DNA of 64,000 nucleotides from Bacillota bacterium (lineage in GTDB: Bacteria; Bacillota; Clostridia; DSM-8532), in contig JAEXRM010000139.1 of the NCBI GenBank assembly GCA_023440865.1, forward strand, positions 1 through 64,000, written 5' to 3'. Shown one piece after another: positions 17,361 through 25,506 of the stretch. The stretch's first letter is position 1. The number at the start of each line of letters is the position of its first letter. The translations under genes were made by a program, and so were the position numbers. The notes below the pieces were generated by a model. That model was not told where the DNA came from, did not search any database, and saw only the letters and a program-made list of their open reading frames with translations.

Positions 17361-18581
17361 TTATTCCATCCCCCGGCAGGTTCCGTTCTGGCACAGCTGC
17401 AGGATTTCATCGGCATGTCCGCCCGCCGGCTTGTACGCGACGCAATCGCGCCCATGCTGCTTGCAGTGGTACATGGCCTGATCGCAATCGGCCAGCAGCG
17501 CGTCGATGCGGTCGGTCGACGACGGAATGCCGGCGGAGACACCCATGCTGATGGAATAGGCGGGCAAGTCGCCTTCGGGCTCCACGCGGTGGCGATGAAC
17601 CGCTTCGTGGATGCGGGTTGCCAGCGCCTTCGCCTCCGTTTCACCCGTATCGGGCAGAAACACGACGAACTCCTCCCCGCCAAAGCGGGCAAACAGGTCG
17701 CCCCGCCGAATGGTGGACAGCACGGTTTCGCACAGATGCCGGATGACCCGGTCTCCCACCTGGTGCCCGTGCTCGTCATTGATGCCCTTGAACAGATCGA
17801 TGTCCAGCATCAGGGCGGAGGTGGCATGTCGTTCCTTCCATGCCCGTTCGTACAGTACCTCCGCCCGCTCGAAGAATGCCTTGCGATTGAAAATGCCCGT
17901 CAACGCGTCCCGCGAGGCGATCTCCAGCAGGCGCTGCTCATCCCGCTCGCCGAGCACGAGCAAGAACCCGACGCTGCCGATGATCTGCATCGTCAGAATG
18001 GAAATGTAGTACAGCAACCCGATCAGACTGGTCGGATGACCCGGCGCCGTCACCTCCGGCAGCACGGATACATACAGGATGACGGAGGCCAGCGGGATAA
18101 GGCCGTAGCATACCCCGATGACACGCTGGAACACGGTCGCATCCCGCGAAAACAGCAGACTCCATGCGGCAAGCATCATGTAGGTCAGATAGGCGGCCAG
18201 CAGGATGATGTTGCGGATGGAACCGGCGTCCTGCCACAGGACAACGCAGGCGACCAGCACAAAACCCAGGGACAGGAGATAAAACAGCCGCATTCTCCTG
18301 CGAAGGCGCCCCATGAAGTGTACAAACAGAATTGATTCGAGGGCGAAGCCGAAGGTCATGGTCACATCGCACACGATGACGAGTGCGGCGTTCGCGCCGC
18401 CCAGCACCAGCAGCCGCAGAAACCAGGAAAGGCCCTGGATCGCCTTGCTACCGATGAAGAACCGCATGGGGGTCCGGGGCTTCGTCAACCGGATGTAGGC
18501 GAGGTAGAAACCCGCGGATACCAGGTTGACGACAACCAGCACAAAGATCATCGTGATCATGTCAACATGGACAAGCTGCAT
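17361..18581 (-). CDS. Membrane-bound diguanylate cyclase (406 aa)
   Basis: Makes c-di-GMP from two GTP. The N-terminal 215 residues form about six or seven hydrophobic helices of an unclassified membrane sensor. Residues about 240-390 are a GGDEF domain with the active-site signature GGEEF near residue 300 and a preceding RxxD inhibitory site (RRGD, five residues upstream), so product inhibition is expected. The short tail is Cys-containing (LCQNGTCRG). ATG 18581 follows GGAGGGGGGGATCC. It appears to be transcribed alone between the hydrogenase terminator and the CvpA operon promoter. A second GGEEF protein occurs at 58272-59957. Confidence 0.92.
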   Translation of the reverse strand: MQLVHVDMITMIFVLVVVNLVSAGFYLAYIRLTKPRTPMRFFIGSKAIQGLSWFLRLLVLGGANAALVIVCDVTMTFGFALESILFVHFMGRLRRRMRLFYLLSLGFVLVACVVLWQDAGSIRNIILLAAYLTYMMLAAWSLLFSRDATVFQRVIGVCYGLIPLASVILYVSVLPEVTAPGHPTSLIGLLYYISILTMQIIGSVGFLLVLGERDEQRLLEIASRDALTGIFNRKAFFERAEVLYERAWKERHATSALMLDIDLFKGINDEHGHQVGDRVIRHLCETVLSTIRRGDLFARFGGEEFVVFLPDTGETEAKALATRIHEAVHRHRVEPEGDLPAYSISMGVSAGIPSSTDRIDALLADCDQAMYHCKQHGRDCVAYKPAGGHADEILQLCQNGTCRGME

Positions 18582-18656
18582 GGATCCCCCCCCCTCCGGT
18601 CACAATGCTTTCCTATACCCACTTTCACCGTTCGGCAATCAGGACGGCTTCAGGGT

Positions 18657-18695
18657 GAGAAAAAGGAGGGGTGCGCACGATGGCACACTCCCTCC
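18657..18695 (-). terminator. Rho-independent terminator of the hydrogenase gene
   Basis: Minus-strand hairpin with stem GGAGGGAGTG/…CCCCTCC (imperfect) and a short loop, followed by TTTTTCTC. It lies 45 bp beyond the hydrogenase stop codon. Confidence 0.65.
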
Positions 18696-18739
18696 ATTGG
18701 ACTCCATACGGTGTCAAACACGGCTCGTCCGGTTCGGCC

Positions 18740-21700
18740 TCAATCCTGCCCGTCGTCCGTGCCCAGCAGCTTGTCTGCCAGGTGGATGGCATGCAGGATT
18801 TCGGGATCGATGCGCTTGCCGTTGCGCGTCACATAGATGCCCTCGCCCGGATGATTCTCCTTGAGCCGGATCGTGCGCATGTTGATGAATGCATCCATCT
18901 TCATGAGCTTCACCCGGCCGCTGGCTTCCAGATAGAGTTCCTTCGAGCCCTTGCCCGCACAGCTGTCGCAGATGCAGACCGTGTAGTCCTGGGTCACGAA
19001 GGCCGAATTGCCCTTGCGACGCAGGATGTCGCAGGAGCCATCGGAGCAGGAGGCATCGCCCAGCGCGGGCGCATAGTGCGTGTGCAGCAGTTCGTGTGCG
19101 ATGTGGGAGTTCGGTTCACCGTAGAACTCGGTGTACAGGCGCAGGATGTCCGGGTTTTCCTGCGACTTGCGGTACTTCGAGGTCTTGTCGATGTCGACCA
19201 GCACCTGCTGACGCTTTTCCAGCGCGTCGACCTTCTCGGGCACCGGATGGCCGGCGCCACAGATGCAGCCGCCGGGGCAGGCCATGACCTCGATGAGGTC
19301 GTAGCCGACATCCTCGCCGGCGATGATCTTCTCGATCAGCGGCTCGGCGTTGTGCAGACCCGAGATGACGGCGACACGGACGGTTTTGCCGGGCGCGTCG
19401 ACGGTCGCTTCCTTGATGCCCTGGAAGCCGCGGATCTCCTCGAAATCGAGCCGGTCCTCCAGCACGGTGCCGGTGAGCTTCTCGACCGCCATGCGCAACG
19501 CGGCCTCGGCCACGCCGCCGGATGCACCGAACAGGACACCGGCGCCGGAAACCTGCTTGTAAGGCTCGTCGAAATCGCGGGGCAGGATGTTGGCCGTGTC
19601 GAGGCGCATCAGATCGACCATCTCGAGCATTTCGCTGGAGGTGAGCACCGCATCGACATCACGGATGCCATCGGGTGCAAACTCGGGCCGGGCCGCCTCG
19701 AACTTCTTGGCGATGCAGGGGACGACGGAGACGACGAACAGTTCGTCGCGCTGCTTGCGGACGAGCTGGCCGTAATGGTTCTTCACGGTGGCACCCATCA
19801 TCTGCTGCGGGGACTTGCAGGTGGACAGGTGCGGAATGAGCTGCGGGTAGCGGCGCTCCACGAAGTTGACCCAGCCCGGGCAGCAGGAGGTGAACTGCGG
19901 CATCACGCCGCCGGCCTCGACACGGTTGAGGAATTCGGTGGTTTCCTCCATGATCGTGAGATCGGCCGCGAACGAGAAGTCGAACACGCGGTTGAAACCC
20001 AATCCCTTGAGCAGACCCGACATGTAGCGGGAAGCGCCATCAAAAGGAATGTTGAAGTGGGAGGCGACAACGCTGCGGACCGCCGGCGCGACGAACGCGA
20101 CGACCGTCTTGGACGGATCGTTGAGCGCGCGGAACACCTTGGCCTTCTCGCTGCGGGCCTGCAGGGCGCCGCAGGGGCAGGCGTTGACGCACTGGCCGCA
20201 GCTGACGCAGTCGGTCTTCTCGAGCGGGAGGCCGCTCTTGGTGCCGACGAGCATGCGGCCGTGCTTCATGTAGTAGGACAGCACGTCCGGCCCCTCGACC
20301 TCGGCGCAGGCCGCGATGCAGCGGCCGCAGGATATGCACTTGTTCTGGTCGCGCACGATGAACGGATGGTCATCGACGATCGGCACAAACGGGCGCTCGT
20401 GCACCGGCTTGACGTACTCGACCTTGTGGTCGCTCGCCTCGCGGCGCAGGTCGCAGTCGTACCGGGAACCGCATCCGCAGCGCAGGCAGCGGCCGGCTTC
20501 GGCCTTGGCGGCCTCTTCGGACAGGCCGAGCTCGACCTCGTCGAAGTTGTGCTCGCGTGCCTCTTTGGCAATGGCGGGCATGGCCGCGCGTGCAAACCGG
20601 GGCATCTGTTCGAATTCCCACTTCGGCAGATCCTCCATGGTGCCGCGGCTGCAGCTGTAATCGATGGCGGATTCGTGCACGTACCCCTTGACGAGGTAGC
20701 TGTCGATGGCGTCGGAGGCGCGTCGGCCGGCGCCGACGGCCGCGATGACCGTGGCCGGGCCGGTGACGCAGTCGCCACCCGCAAAGATGTTGCTCTCCGA
20801 GGTTTGCGACGTCTTGCCGTTGATCTCCACGTCACCCCACTTGTTGAGCTTGACGGGCAGGTCATTGTACAGGAACTGGGTGTTCGTGCTCTGGCCGATG
20901 GCGCCGATGATGGTGTCGGCCTCGATGACGATGTCGCTGCCCTCGACCGGCACCGGGCGGCGGCGGCCGGAACGGTCGGGTTCGCCGAGCTTCATTTCGG
21001 CGCAATGAAGCTTCTTTTTCCCGTCTTCCATCACGATGCTGTTCGGCGCCATGAGGAATCGCATCTCGACGCCTTCGTGGAGCGCTTCTTCCACTTCGTA
21101 CGGTTCGGCGGGCATTTCCTCCTGCGTGCGGCGGTACAGCAGGGTGACCTTGCCGGCACCCTTGCGCAGCGCGACGCGGGCACAGTCGATGGCGGTGTTG
21201 CCGCCGCCGATGACGACGACATGACTGCCAAGTTCGATCTTCGTGCCCTTGGTTTCCGCTTCGAGGTACTGGATGCCCAGCCAGACGCCAGGCAGGTTCT
21301 CGCCTTCGATCTGCAGGGGGGTGGCGCGCCAGGAACCGATGGCGAGGTACACGGCGTCGAAATCCTTCGCCAGGTCCTCCAACCGGATCTGCTGGCCCAG
21401 GGCCTTGCCGGTCTGGATCTTCACGCCGAGGCGCTTCATGACGTCGATTTCCTTGTCGAGGGTGGCCTTGGGCAGGCGGTACTCGGGAATGCCGTAGCGC
21501 ATCATGCCGCCGGCATGGGGCTGGCGCTCGAAGACCGTGACGTCATGGCCGTTGATGGCGCTGTAGTAGGCGGTGGAAAGGCCCGACGGGCCCGCGCCGA
21601 CGACGGCGATCTTCTTGCCGGTGGCCGCCTTCTTCGCGGGCAGCCAGGATTCCTCGCGGTTCATGTCGTAGTCGGCCACGAAACGCTTGACATGGTTGAT

Positions 21701-22222
21701 GGCGACCGGGGAGTCGACCAGGTTGCGCCGGCACTGGGCTTCGCACGGATGCGGGCAGACGCGGCCACAGGCCACCGGGAAGGGATTGCGGTCCTTGATG
21801 ACGCGCAGCGCGTTTTCATAGTTGCCGTTCATCGCGTGGCGCAGGTACAGCTGGATGTCGATGTTCGCCGGGCAGGTCTGCACGCAGGGCGCGACGCAGT
21901 CGGCGTTGTGGTCGGAGAGGATCTGCTCGAGGCGCACCTTGCGATAGCTTTCGAGCTTGGGCGTGTGCGTGTTGATGACCATGCCAGCGCGGATGGGCGT
22001 CTGGCAGGCCTTGACCTCGCGCACCGTCTCGCCTTCGACCAGTTCCACGGCACACAGGCCGCAGTTGCCGTTCGCGCGCTCGAGCCGGATGTCGTAGCAC
22101 AGGTGCGGAATGTGCACCTCTTCCTGCAGGAGGGCCTGAAGAATGGTCAGGTCCTCGTACACTTCCATTTCCCGCTTGTTGACCGTGACCTTGATACGCT
22201 GTTTGTTCGTGATCGTCTTCAT
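18740..22222 (-). CDS. Fusion [FeFe]-hydrogenase with GltD-like NAD(P)H:flavin module (1160 aa)
   Basis: Single-chain hydrogenase expected to exchange electrons between NAD(P)H and protons/H2 in the cytoplasm. Domains in order: plant-type 2Fe-2S ferredoxin (Cys42, 54, 57, 73); a GltD-like region with N-terminal Cys cluster (from about residue 95), FAD motif GAGPSG near 203 and NAD(P) motif GGGNTA near 338; two 4Fe-4S motifs (CISCGRC about 630, CVSCGQC about 670); and the H-cluster domain with TSCCPGW (about 776), VPCIAKKFE (about 833) and EVMACPGGC (about 978). A small-subunit tail and an extra ~95-residue Cys-rich tail (VCICDSC) end it. ATG 22222 follows GGAGGAG. In the L2 motif Val replaces the usual Met before PC. 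GltD-fused hydrogenases are known in clostridia; the NADH or NADPH preference is not certain. Confidence 0.93.
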   Translation of the reverse strand: MKTITNKQRIKVTVNKREMEVYEDLTILQALLQEEVHIPHLCYDIRLERANGNCGLCAVELVEGETVREVKACQTPIRAGMVINTHTPKLESYRKVRLEQILSDHNADCVAPCVQTCPANIDIQLYLRHAMNGNYENALRVIKDRNPFPVACGRVCPHPCEAQCRRNLVDSPVAINHVKRFVADYDMNREESWLPAKKAATGKKIAVVGAGPSGLSTAYYSAINGHDVTVFERQPHAGGMMRYGIPEYRLPKATLDKEIDVMKRLGVKIQTGKALGQQIRLEDLAKDFDAVYLAIGSWRATPLQIEGENLPGVWLGIQYLEAETKGTKIELGSHVVVIGGGNTAIDCARVALRKGAGKVTLLYRRTQEEMPAEPYEVEEALHEGVEMRFLMAPNSIVMEDGKKKLHCAEMKLGEPDRSGRRRPVPVEGSDIVIEADTIIGAIGQSTNTQFLYNDLPVKLNKWGDVEINGKTSQTSESNIFAGGDCVTGPATVIAAVGAGRRASDAIDSYLVKGYVHESAIDYSCSRGTMEDLPKWEFEQMPRFARAAMPAIAKEAREHNFDEVELGLSEEAAKAEAGRCLRCGCGSRYDCDLRREASDHKVEYVKPVHERPFVPIVDDHPFIVRDQNKCISCGRCIAACAEVEGPDVLSYYMKHGRMLVGTKSGLPLEKTDCVSCGQCVNACPCGALQARSEKAKVFRALNDPSKTVVAFVAPAVRSVVASHFNIPFDGASRYMSGLLKGLGFNRVFDFSFAADLTIMEETTEFLNRVEAGGVMPQFTSCCPGWVNFVERRYPQLIPHLSTCKSPQQMMGATVKNHYGQLVRKQRDELFVVSVVPCIAKKFEAARPEFAPDGIRDVDAVLTSSEMLEMVDLMRLDTANILPRDFDEPYKQVSGAGVLFGASGGVAEAALRMAVEKLTGTVLEDRLDFEEIRGFQGIKEATVDAPGKTVRVAVISGLHNAEPLIEKIIAGEDVGYDLIEVMACPGGCICGAGHPVPEKVDALEKRQQVLVDIDKTSKYRKSQENPDILRLYTEFYGEPNSHIAHELLHTHYAPALGDASCSDGSCDILRRKGNSAFVTQDYTVCICDSCAGKGSKELYLEASGRVKLMKMDAFINMRTIRLKENHPGEGIYVTRNGKRIDPEILHAIHLADKLLGTDDGQD

Positions 22223-22574
22223 GCCTCTCCTCCAAGCTGTGGGTCCGGCGATACGGCCGCATGGCTGTGCGTGCCCCGGCGTATGCCCGGTGCGCGGCAT
22301 GAGCTCCGGGGAAGGGGATGCCTCCCGTCGCCGCGAACCGGTTGTCAGTCTTTTATCAAACATCCACCATTATACCGTATCCATTCATCGGCGGAAAGGC
22401 TCCCACCCAGGATTTGTGTACAAAAAATACATGAACCCGAATTGGCGGGAAGGCTGTGAAATACCATATCAAAGCCATTTGTCCGTACATGAGCCATCAC
22501 TTGCATACAATTTGATTAATCACCTGCCCACAAGATCGCCTGCGTCCCGGAGATCCGCCTGCAGCGACGGCGGG
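22223..22574. promoter_or_regulatory. Hydrogenase upstream region with TATAAT promoter
   Basis: This 352-bp gene-free stretch is notably AT-richer than its surroundings. On the minus strand a perfect TATAAT lies at 22374-22369, about 147 bp before the start codon; the matching -35 (TTTCCG) is poor. An imperfect palindrome around TTTGTGTACAAA lies near 22413-22424. No convincing redox-sensor (Rex) site was found. The remainder shows no ORF or RNA structure I can name. Confidence 0.4.
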
Positions 22575-23516
22575 TCACACGCCACACAGTCTCTCCGAAA
22601 GATGCCACAATCGTTCCGCCACCACAGGATCACGCGCCGCACCGCTCTCCCGCGCAGGCCGCCCATCCTTCCAATACAGGCTTTCCCGCACGAGGTTACC
22701 GGGATATGCAAGCAGCTCCGCCACATGCGCCGCGGGATGTTCCGCCGGCACGCCGCTACGCATGCGCCATTTCCAGACGGCACGAACGATGCCCGCAGTC
22801 CCCTTGAGGCCGATTTCCGTCCTGACAAGGCCCGGATCGACGGCGAGCGCCCGCGCGGAGGCGGCGTGCCGCCGGTTCCATTCGGCGGCGAACAGCACAT
22901 TGCAGAGCTTGGACTGCTTGTAGGCCAGCAACGGGTTGTAGTGCCGCCGCAGCATGATGTCGCCCCAACGGATGCGGGTGTTGGCGTGCGAGCCGGAACT
23001 GATCGTGATGATCCGTCCCCCGCGCGCGGCCTGCAGGTTCGCCCGAAGCGCGTGCGCCAGGAGGAACTGGGACAGATGGTTGACGGCAAACTGCGTCTCG
23101 TAGCCATCCTCAGTCGCCAGATACCAGTCGGTGACACAGCCGGCGCACAGCACCAGCGCATCAAGGGGGGCGTTGACGGAAAGGGCGGACTCAGGGAGGT
23201 CAGGCATGCCGGCCTGTTCCGTGCCGGCCGGAAACAGGTGAGGGGTCGCATCCACGACCGCCCATGCCGCCTGCAGCCGTTCCCGGATCGCTGCCGCCAG
23301 CGAGCGGGTCTGCCCGATCGAGGAAAGATCGGCCTCCAGCCATTGCACCCGTGCCCCGGGCACTGCGGCCATGACTTCGCGGTTGGCCGCTTCCGTCCGC
23401 AGTTGCGACCTGCCGACCGCAAGGCAGGCCCACCCCCCGGCGAGGAGCGTTTTGAGTGTCGCCAACCCGATTCCGGAGGTGGCGCCTGTCACAACAGCCA
23501 TTCTCGTGCTTTCCAT
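22575..23516 (-). CDS. Short-chain dehydrogenase, retinol-dehydrogenase/protochlorophyllide-reductase type (313 aa)
   Basis: SDR with TGATSGIGLAT at residues 9-19, the LCAGC variant of NNAG, ISSGSHAN and the catalytic YKQSK. The long insert between beta-strands and the 313-aa length fit the RDH/WWOX-like branch that acts on hydrophobic alcohols and ketones. ATG 23516 has GGAAGGGGAAC immediately upstream. It is transcribed away from a second SDR at 23779, and the shared promoter region contains a triple operator, so both are probably repressed by the nearby TetR protein. The substrate is unknown; a xenobiotic or steroid-like inducer would fit the TetR arrangement. Confidence 0.85.
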   Translation of the reverse strand: MESTRMAVVTGATSGIGLATLKTLLAGGWACLAVGRSQLRTEAANREVMAAVPGARVQWLEADLSSIGQTRSLAAAIRERLQAAWAVVDATPHLFPAGTEQAGMPDLPESALSVNAPLDALVLCAGCVTDWYLATEDGYETQFAVNHLSQFLLAHALRANLQAARGGRIITISSGSHANTRIRWGDIMLRRHYNPLLAYKQSKLCNVLFAAEWNRRHAASARALAVDPGLVRTEIGLKGTAGIVRAVWKWRMRSGVPAEHPAAHVAELLAYPGNLVRESLYWKDGRPARESGAARDPVVAERLWHLSERLCGV

Positions 23517-23616
23517 GTTCCCCTTCCTTTCCACGGCCCGCTGGCCGCGACCACGCCTGCTTGGATCGCCCATGAGCATTTGCCGCAAATACGCGGGATG
23601 GGTTCCTCGTGTCTGA

Positions 23617-23657
23617 CCATTTGGTTAAACCTATTGTTTTAACCAAATGGTTTAACC
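23617..23657. promoter_or_regulatory. Operator: three GGTTWAACC-like boxes at 13-bp period
   Basis: Perfect inverted repeat CCATTTGGTTAAA (23617-23629) / TTTAACCAAATGG (23638-23650). Read another way, three near-palindromic 9-mers, GGTTAAACC (23623), GTTTTAACC (23636) and GGTTTAACC (23649), recur exactly every 13 bp. It sits between the two divergent SDR genes and just upstream of a TetR gene, whose product is the obvious candidate binder. Confidence 0.75.
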
Positions 23658-23778
23658 TGATTCTCATCAAACCCCCATTCGTCTCCAACGTGCGCATGGC
23701 ATGATTGCCTTCAGGAAACACCAACAGGTCCGAGGCGTGCGACAGGCGGCACCATCGGATCCGAACAGGAGGCTGATC

Positions 23779-24573
23779 ATGAATACGGTGATCATCACCG
23801 GCGCCGCGGGCGGACTCGGCAAGGCGTTCGCGCATGCATGCGCCGCACGGGGCTGGCCCCTGCTGCTGACCGACTGGGACGAGACGGGTCTGGAAAAGGC
23901 TGCGGATGGGCTGCGCCGCCAATACGGCGGCGAGGTCGGCATCCTCCCTTGCGACATGACGCGCGCGGACCAACGGGCGGCATTCTGGCAAGCGCTTGCC
24001 GCCAGGGGTCTCAAGGCGGGCATGCTCATCAACGTCGCCGGTCTCGACTTCGAGGGTGCCATGCGCGACATACCGCCGGAAAAACTCATCTTCCTCTTGC
24101 GGCTGAACATCGAGGGGACCGTGGACAACATGCGCCGGGTGCTGGATCTGCAGCAGGACCGGATGCCGCTCCACATTCTCAACGTCTCCAGCTGCGCCTC
24201 GTTCCAGCCCATGCCGGTCAAGGCAGCATATGCCGCGTCCAAGCGTTTTCTGCTCGACTTCTCCCGGGCCGTGCGCGCCGAGATGCGCGGCAGCGGCGTC
24301 ACGGTCACCAGCCTCTGCCCCTCCGGCATGCCAACCACGCCGGCTTGCATCGGGAGCATCGCATCCCAGGGCGTCATGGGACTGCTGACGACAAGGAACG
24401 TGGGCGATGTCGCCGAGCTGGCCCTGGCGGCATCCCTGAAGGGCCGATCCGTTGTGATTCCCGGTTTCATCAACCGGGCGATGCGGTGGGGTGCCGCGCT
24501 CATGCCGAAGGATCTGCTGGCTGAGCTGATCCGCAGACGCTGGGAGTCGACCCGCAGCCGCATCGCCTCCTGA
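23779..24573 (+). CDS. Short-chain dehydrogenase/reductase (264 aa)
   Basis: SDR with TGAAGGLGKAFA near the N-terminus, NVAG, NVSSCASF and the active-site YAASK. It resembles the family annotated as ketoacyl reductases or short-chain oxidoreductases of unknown substrate (YqjQ/DltE-like). ATG 23779 is chosen because AGGAGGCTGATC precedes it; upstream in-frame ATG codons lack such a site. It faces away from the 22575-23516 SDR across a shared operator and is followed 136 bp later by the TetR gene with its own promoter. Confidence 0.85.
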   Translation: MNTVIITGAAGGLGKAFAHACAARGWPLLLTDWDETGLEKAADGLRRQYGGEVGILPCDMTRADQRAAFWQALAARGLKAGMLINVAGLDFEGAMRDIPPEKLIFLLRLNIEGTVDNMRRVLDLQQDRMPLHILNVSSCASFQPMPVKAAYAASKRFLLDFSRAVRAEMRGSGVTVTSLCPSGMPTTPACIGSIASQGVMGLLTTRNVGDVAELALAASLKGRSVVIPGFINRAMRWGAALMPKDLLAELIRRRWESTRSRIAS

Positions 24574-24660
24574 TGTGCGAGAAAGGCGCGATCAGGTGGC
24601 CGGCCAGGCGCTTCACGGACCACCGGTGCGCCCTGCCTGCCAGGCAATCGTGCTCCGCTC

Positions 24661-24689
24661 TGGACGCGGATCGTCGCACGGTATACACT
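24661..24689 (+). promoter_or_regulatory. Putative promoter of the tetR-type gene
   Basis: TGGACG (24661-24666), 17-bp spacer, TACACT (24684-24689), about 20 bp before the ATG. The same TGGACG -35 occurs at the CvpA operon promoter. Confidence 0.45.
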
Positions 24690-24709
24690 GGCTGCAGGGA
24701 GGAAGCGCC

Positions 24710-25306
24710 ATGCCCATCCGCGATACGAAGGCCCATATCCTCGAAGCCGCCATCATGACGATCGAACGGTACGGCATCCAGCATGTCACCACACGCCTCA
24801 TCGCGGAAGCGGCGGGCGTGAACAATGCCGCCCTCCACTATTACTACGGAACCAAGGAACAGCTGGTCGAAGCGGCGCTTGCCCAATCCGTCCGACACAT
24901 GGGTGAGGACCTGGACGAGATCCTTTCCAGGCCGGATCCATTGCGCGAGCGCCTTCGGGAAGCCCTTGCCTATCTCACCGGCGGTGCCGTGCGCTATCCC
25001 AACATTGTGCGCGCGCACTTCCTCGCGCCCATCAGCGGTGCGGACACCCCCTCTCCGGGGGTCGCCCGTTTCGAGGAGAATGTCGCGAAGCTGCGCACGC
25101 ACATTCTCTCCCATATGCCGGAGCTGACAAAGGCACATGTCACCGCCGCGGTCCATACCGCCATTTCCGCCTGCCTGCTGACTGCCATGGCCCCGGACGT
25201 GCTGGCGGAAAAGGCCGGCATCCGCCTGGACGATCCGGTTTCGTTCGATGCGTACATCCGGTTCCAGACCGACATGATCCTGGGCGAACCGATGACCGGG
25301 GCATGA
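24710..25306 (+). CDS. TetR/AcrR-family transcriptional repressor (198 aa)
   Basis: N-terminal helix-turn-helix (residues about 10-55): ILEAAIMTIERYG, TTRLIAEAAGVNNAALHYYYG, the standard TetR signature. The rest is an all-helical ligand-binding domain of normal length. ATG 24710 follows GGGAGGAAGCGCC. Its nearest palindromic target is the triple-box operator at 23617-23657 between the two SDR genes, so it most likely represses both and responds to a small hydrophobic substrate of one of them. Confidence 0.9.
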   Translation: MPIRDTKAHILEAAIMTIERYGIQHVTTRLIAEAAGVNNAALHYYYGTKEQLVEAALAQSVRHMGEDLDEILSRPDPLRERLREALAYLTGGAVRYPNIVRAHFLAPISGADTPSPGVARFEENVAKLRTHILSHMPELTKAHVTAAVHTAISACLLTAMAPDVLAEKAGIRLDDPVSFDAYIRFQTDMILGEPMTGA

Positions 25307-25411
25307 CACGCCATGTGAATCGATGCAAGCCATACGATCCACCCGCATACGTGGAAATGCGCATCCGGAAGCCGCAATTCAGGCCGGCGAGCGGAAGTTC
25401 CGCACCCCGTG

Positions 25412-25440
25412 TTGATTTCCGCGTTCTTCTCTGATATACC
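25412..25440 (+). promoter_or_regulatory. Promoter of the SLH protein gene
   Basis: TTGATT (25412-25417), 17-bp spacer, TATACC (25435-25440), about 67 bp before the start codon. Confidence 0.55.
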
Positions 25441-25506
25441 GGAGGCGGTACGATATCGCCGTACGACTTGCCGTGCGGCCACCTCACCGACAAAGGAGGA
25501 TCCGAC

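Noticed and set aside
18671..22459. Very long open frame on the strand opposite the hydrogenase gene
   Set aside because: In GC-rich DNA the antisense of a strongly biased coding sequence often stays open. The translation is low-complexity, has no SD and no family features, and the hydrogenase motifs on the other strand are unmistakable. The same holds for open antisense frames at 6825-9401 and 10560-13646.
22441..22485. Possible Rex (NADH-sensing repressor) site upstream of the hydrogenase, around TGTGAAATACCATATCAAA
   Set aside because: Only one half matches the TTGTGAAA…TTTCACAA consensus; the second half is wrong and the position relative to the TATAAT box is not convincing.
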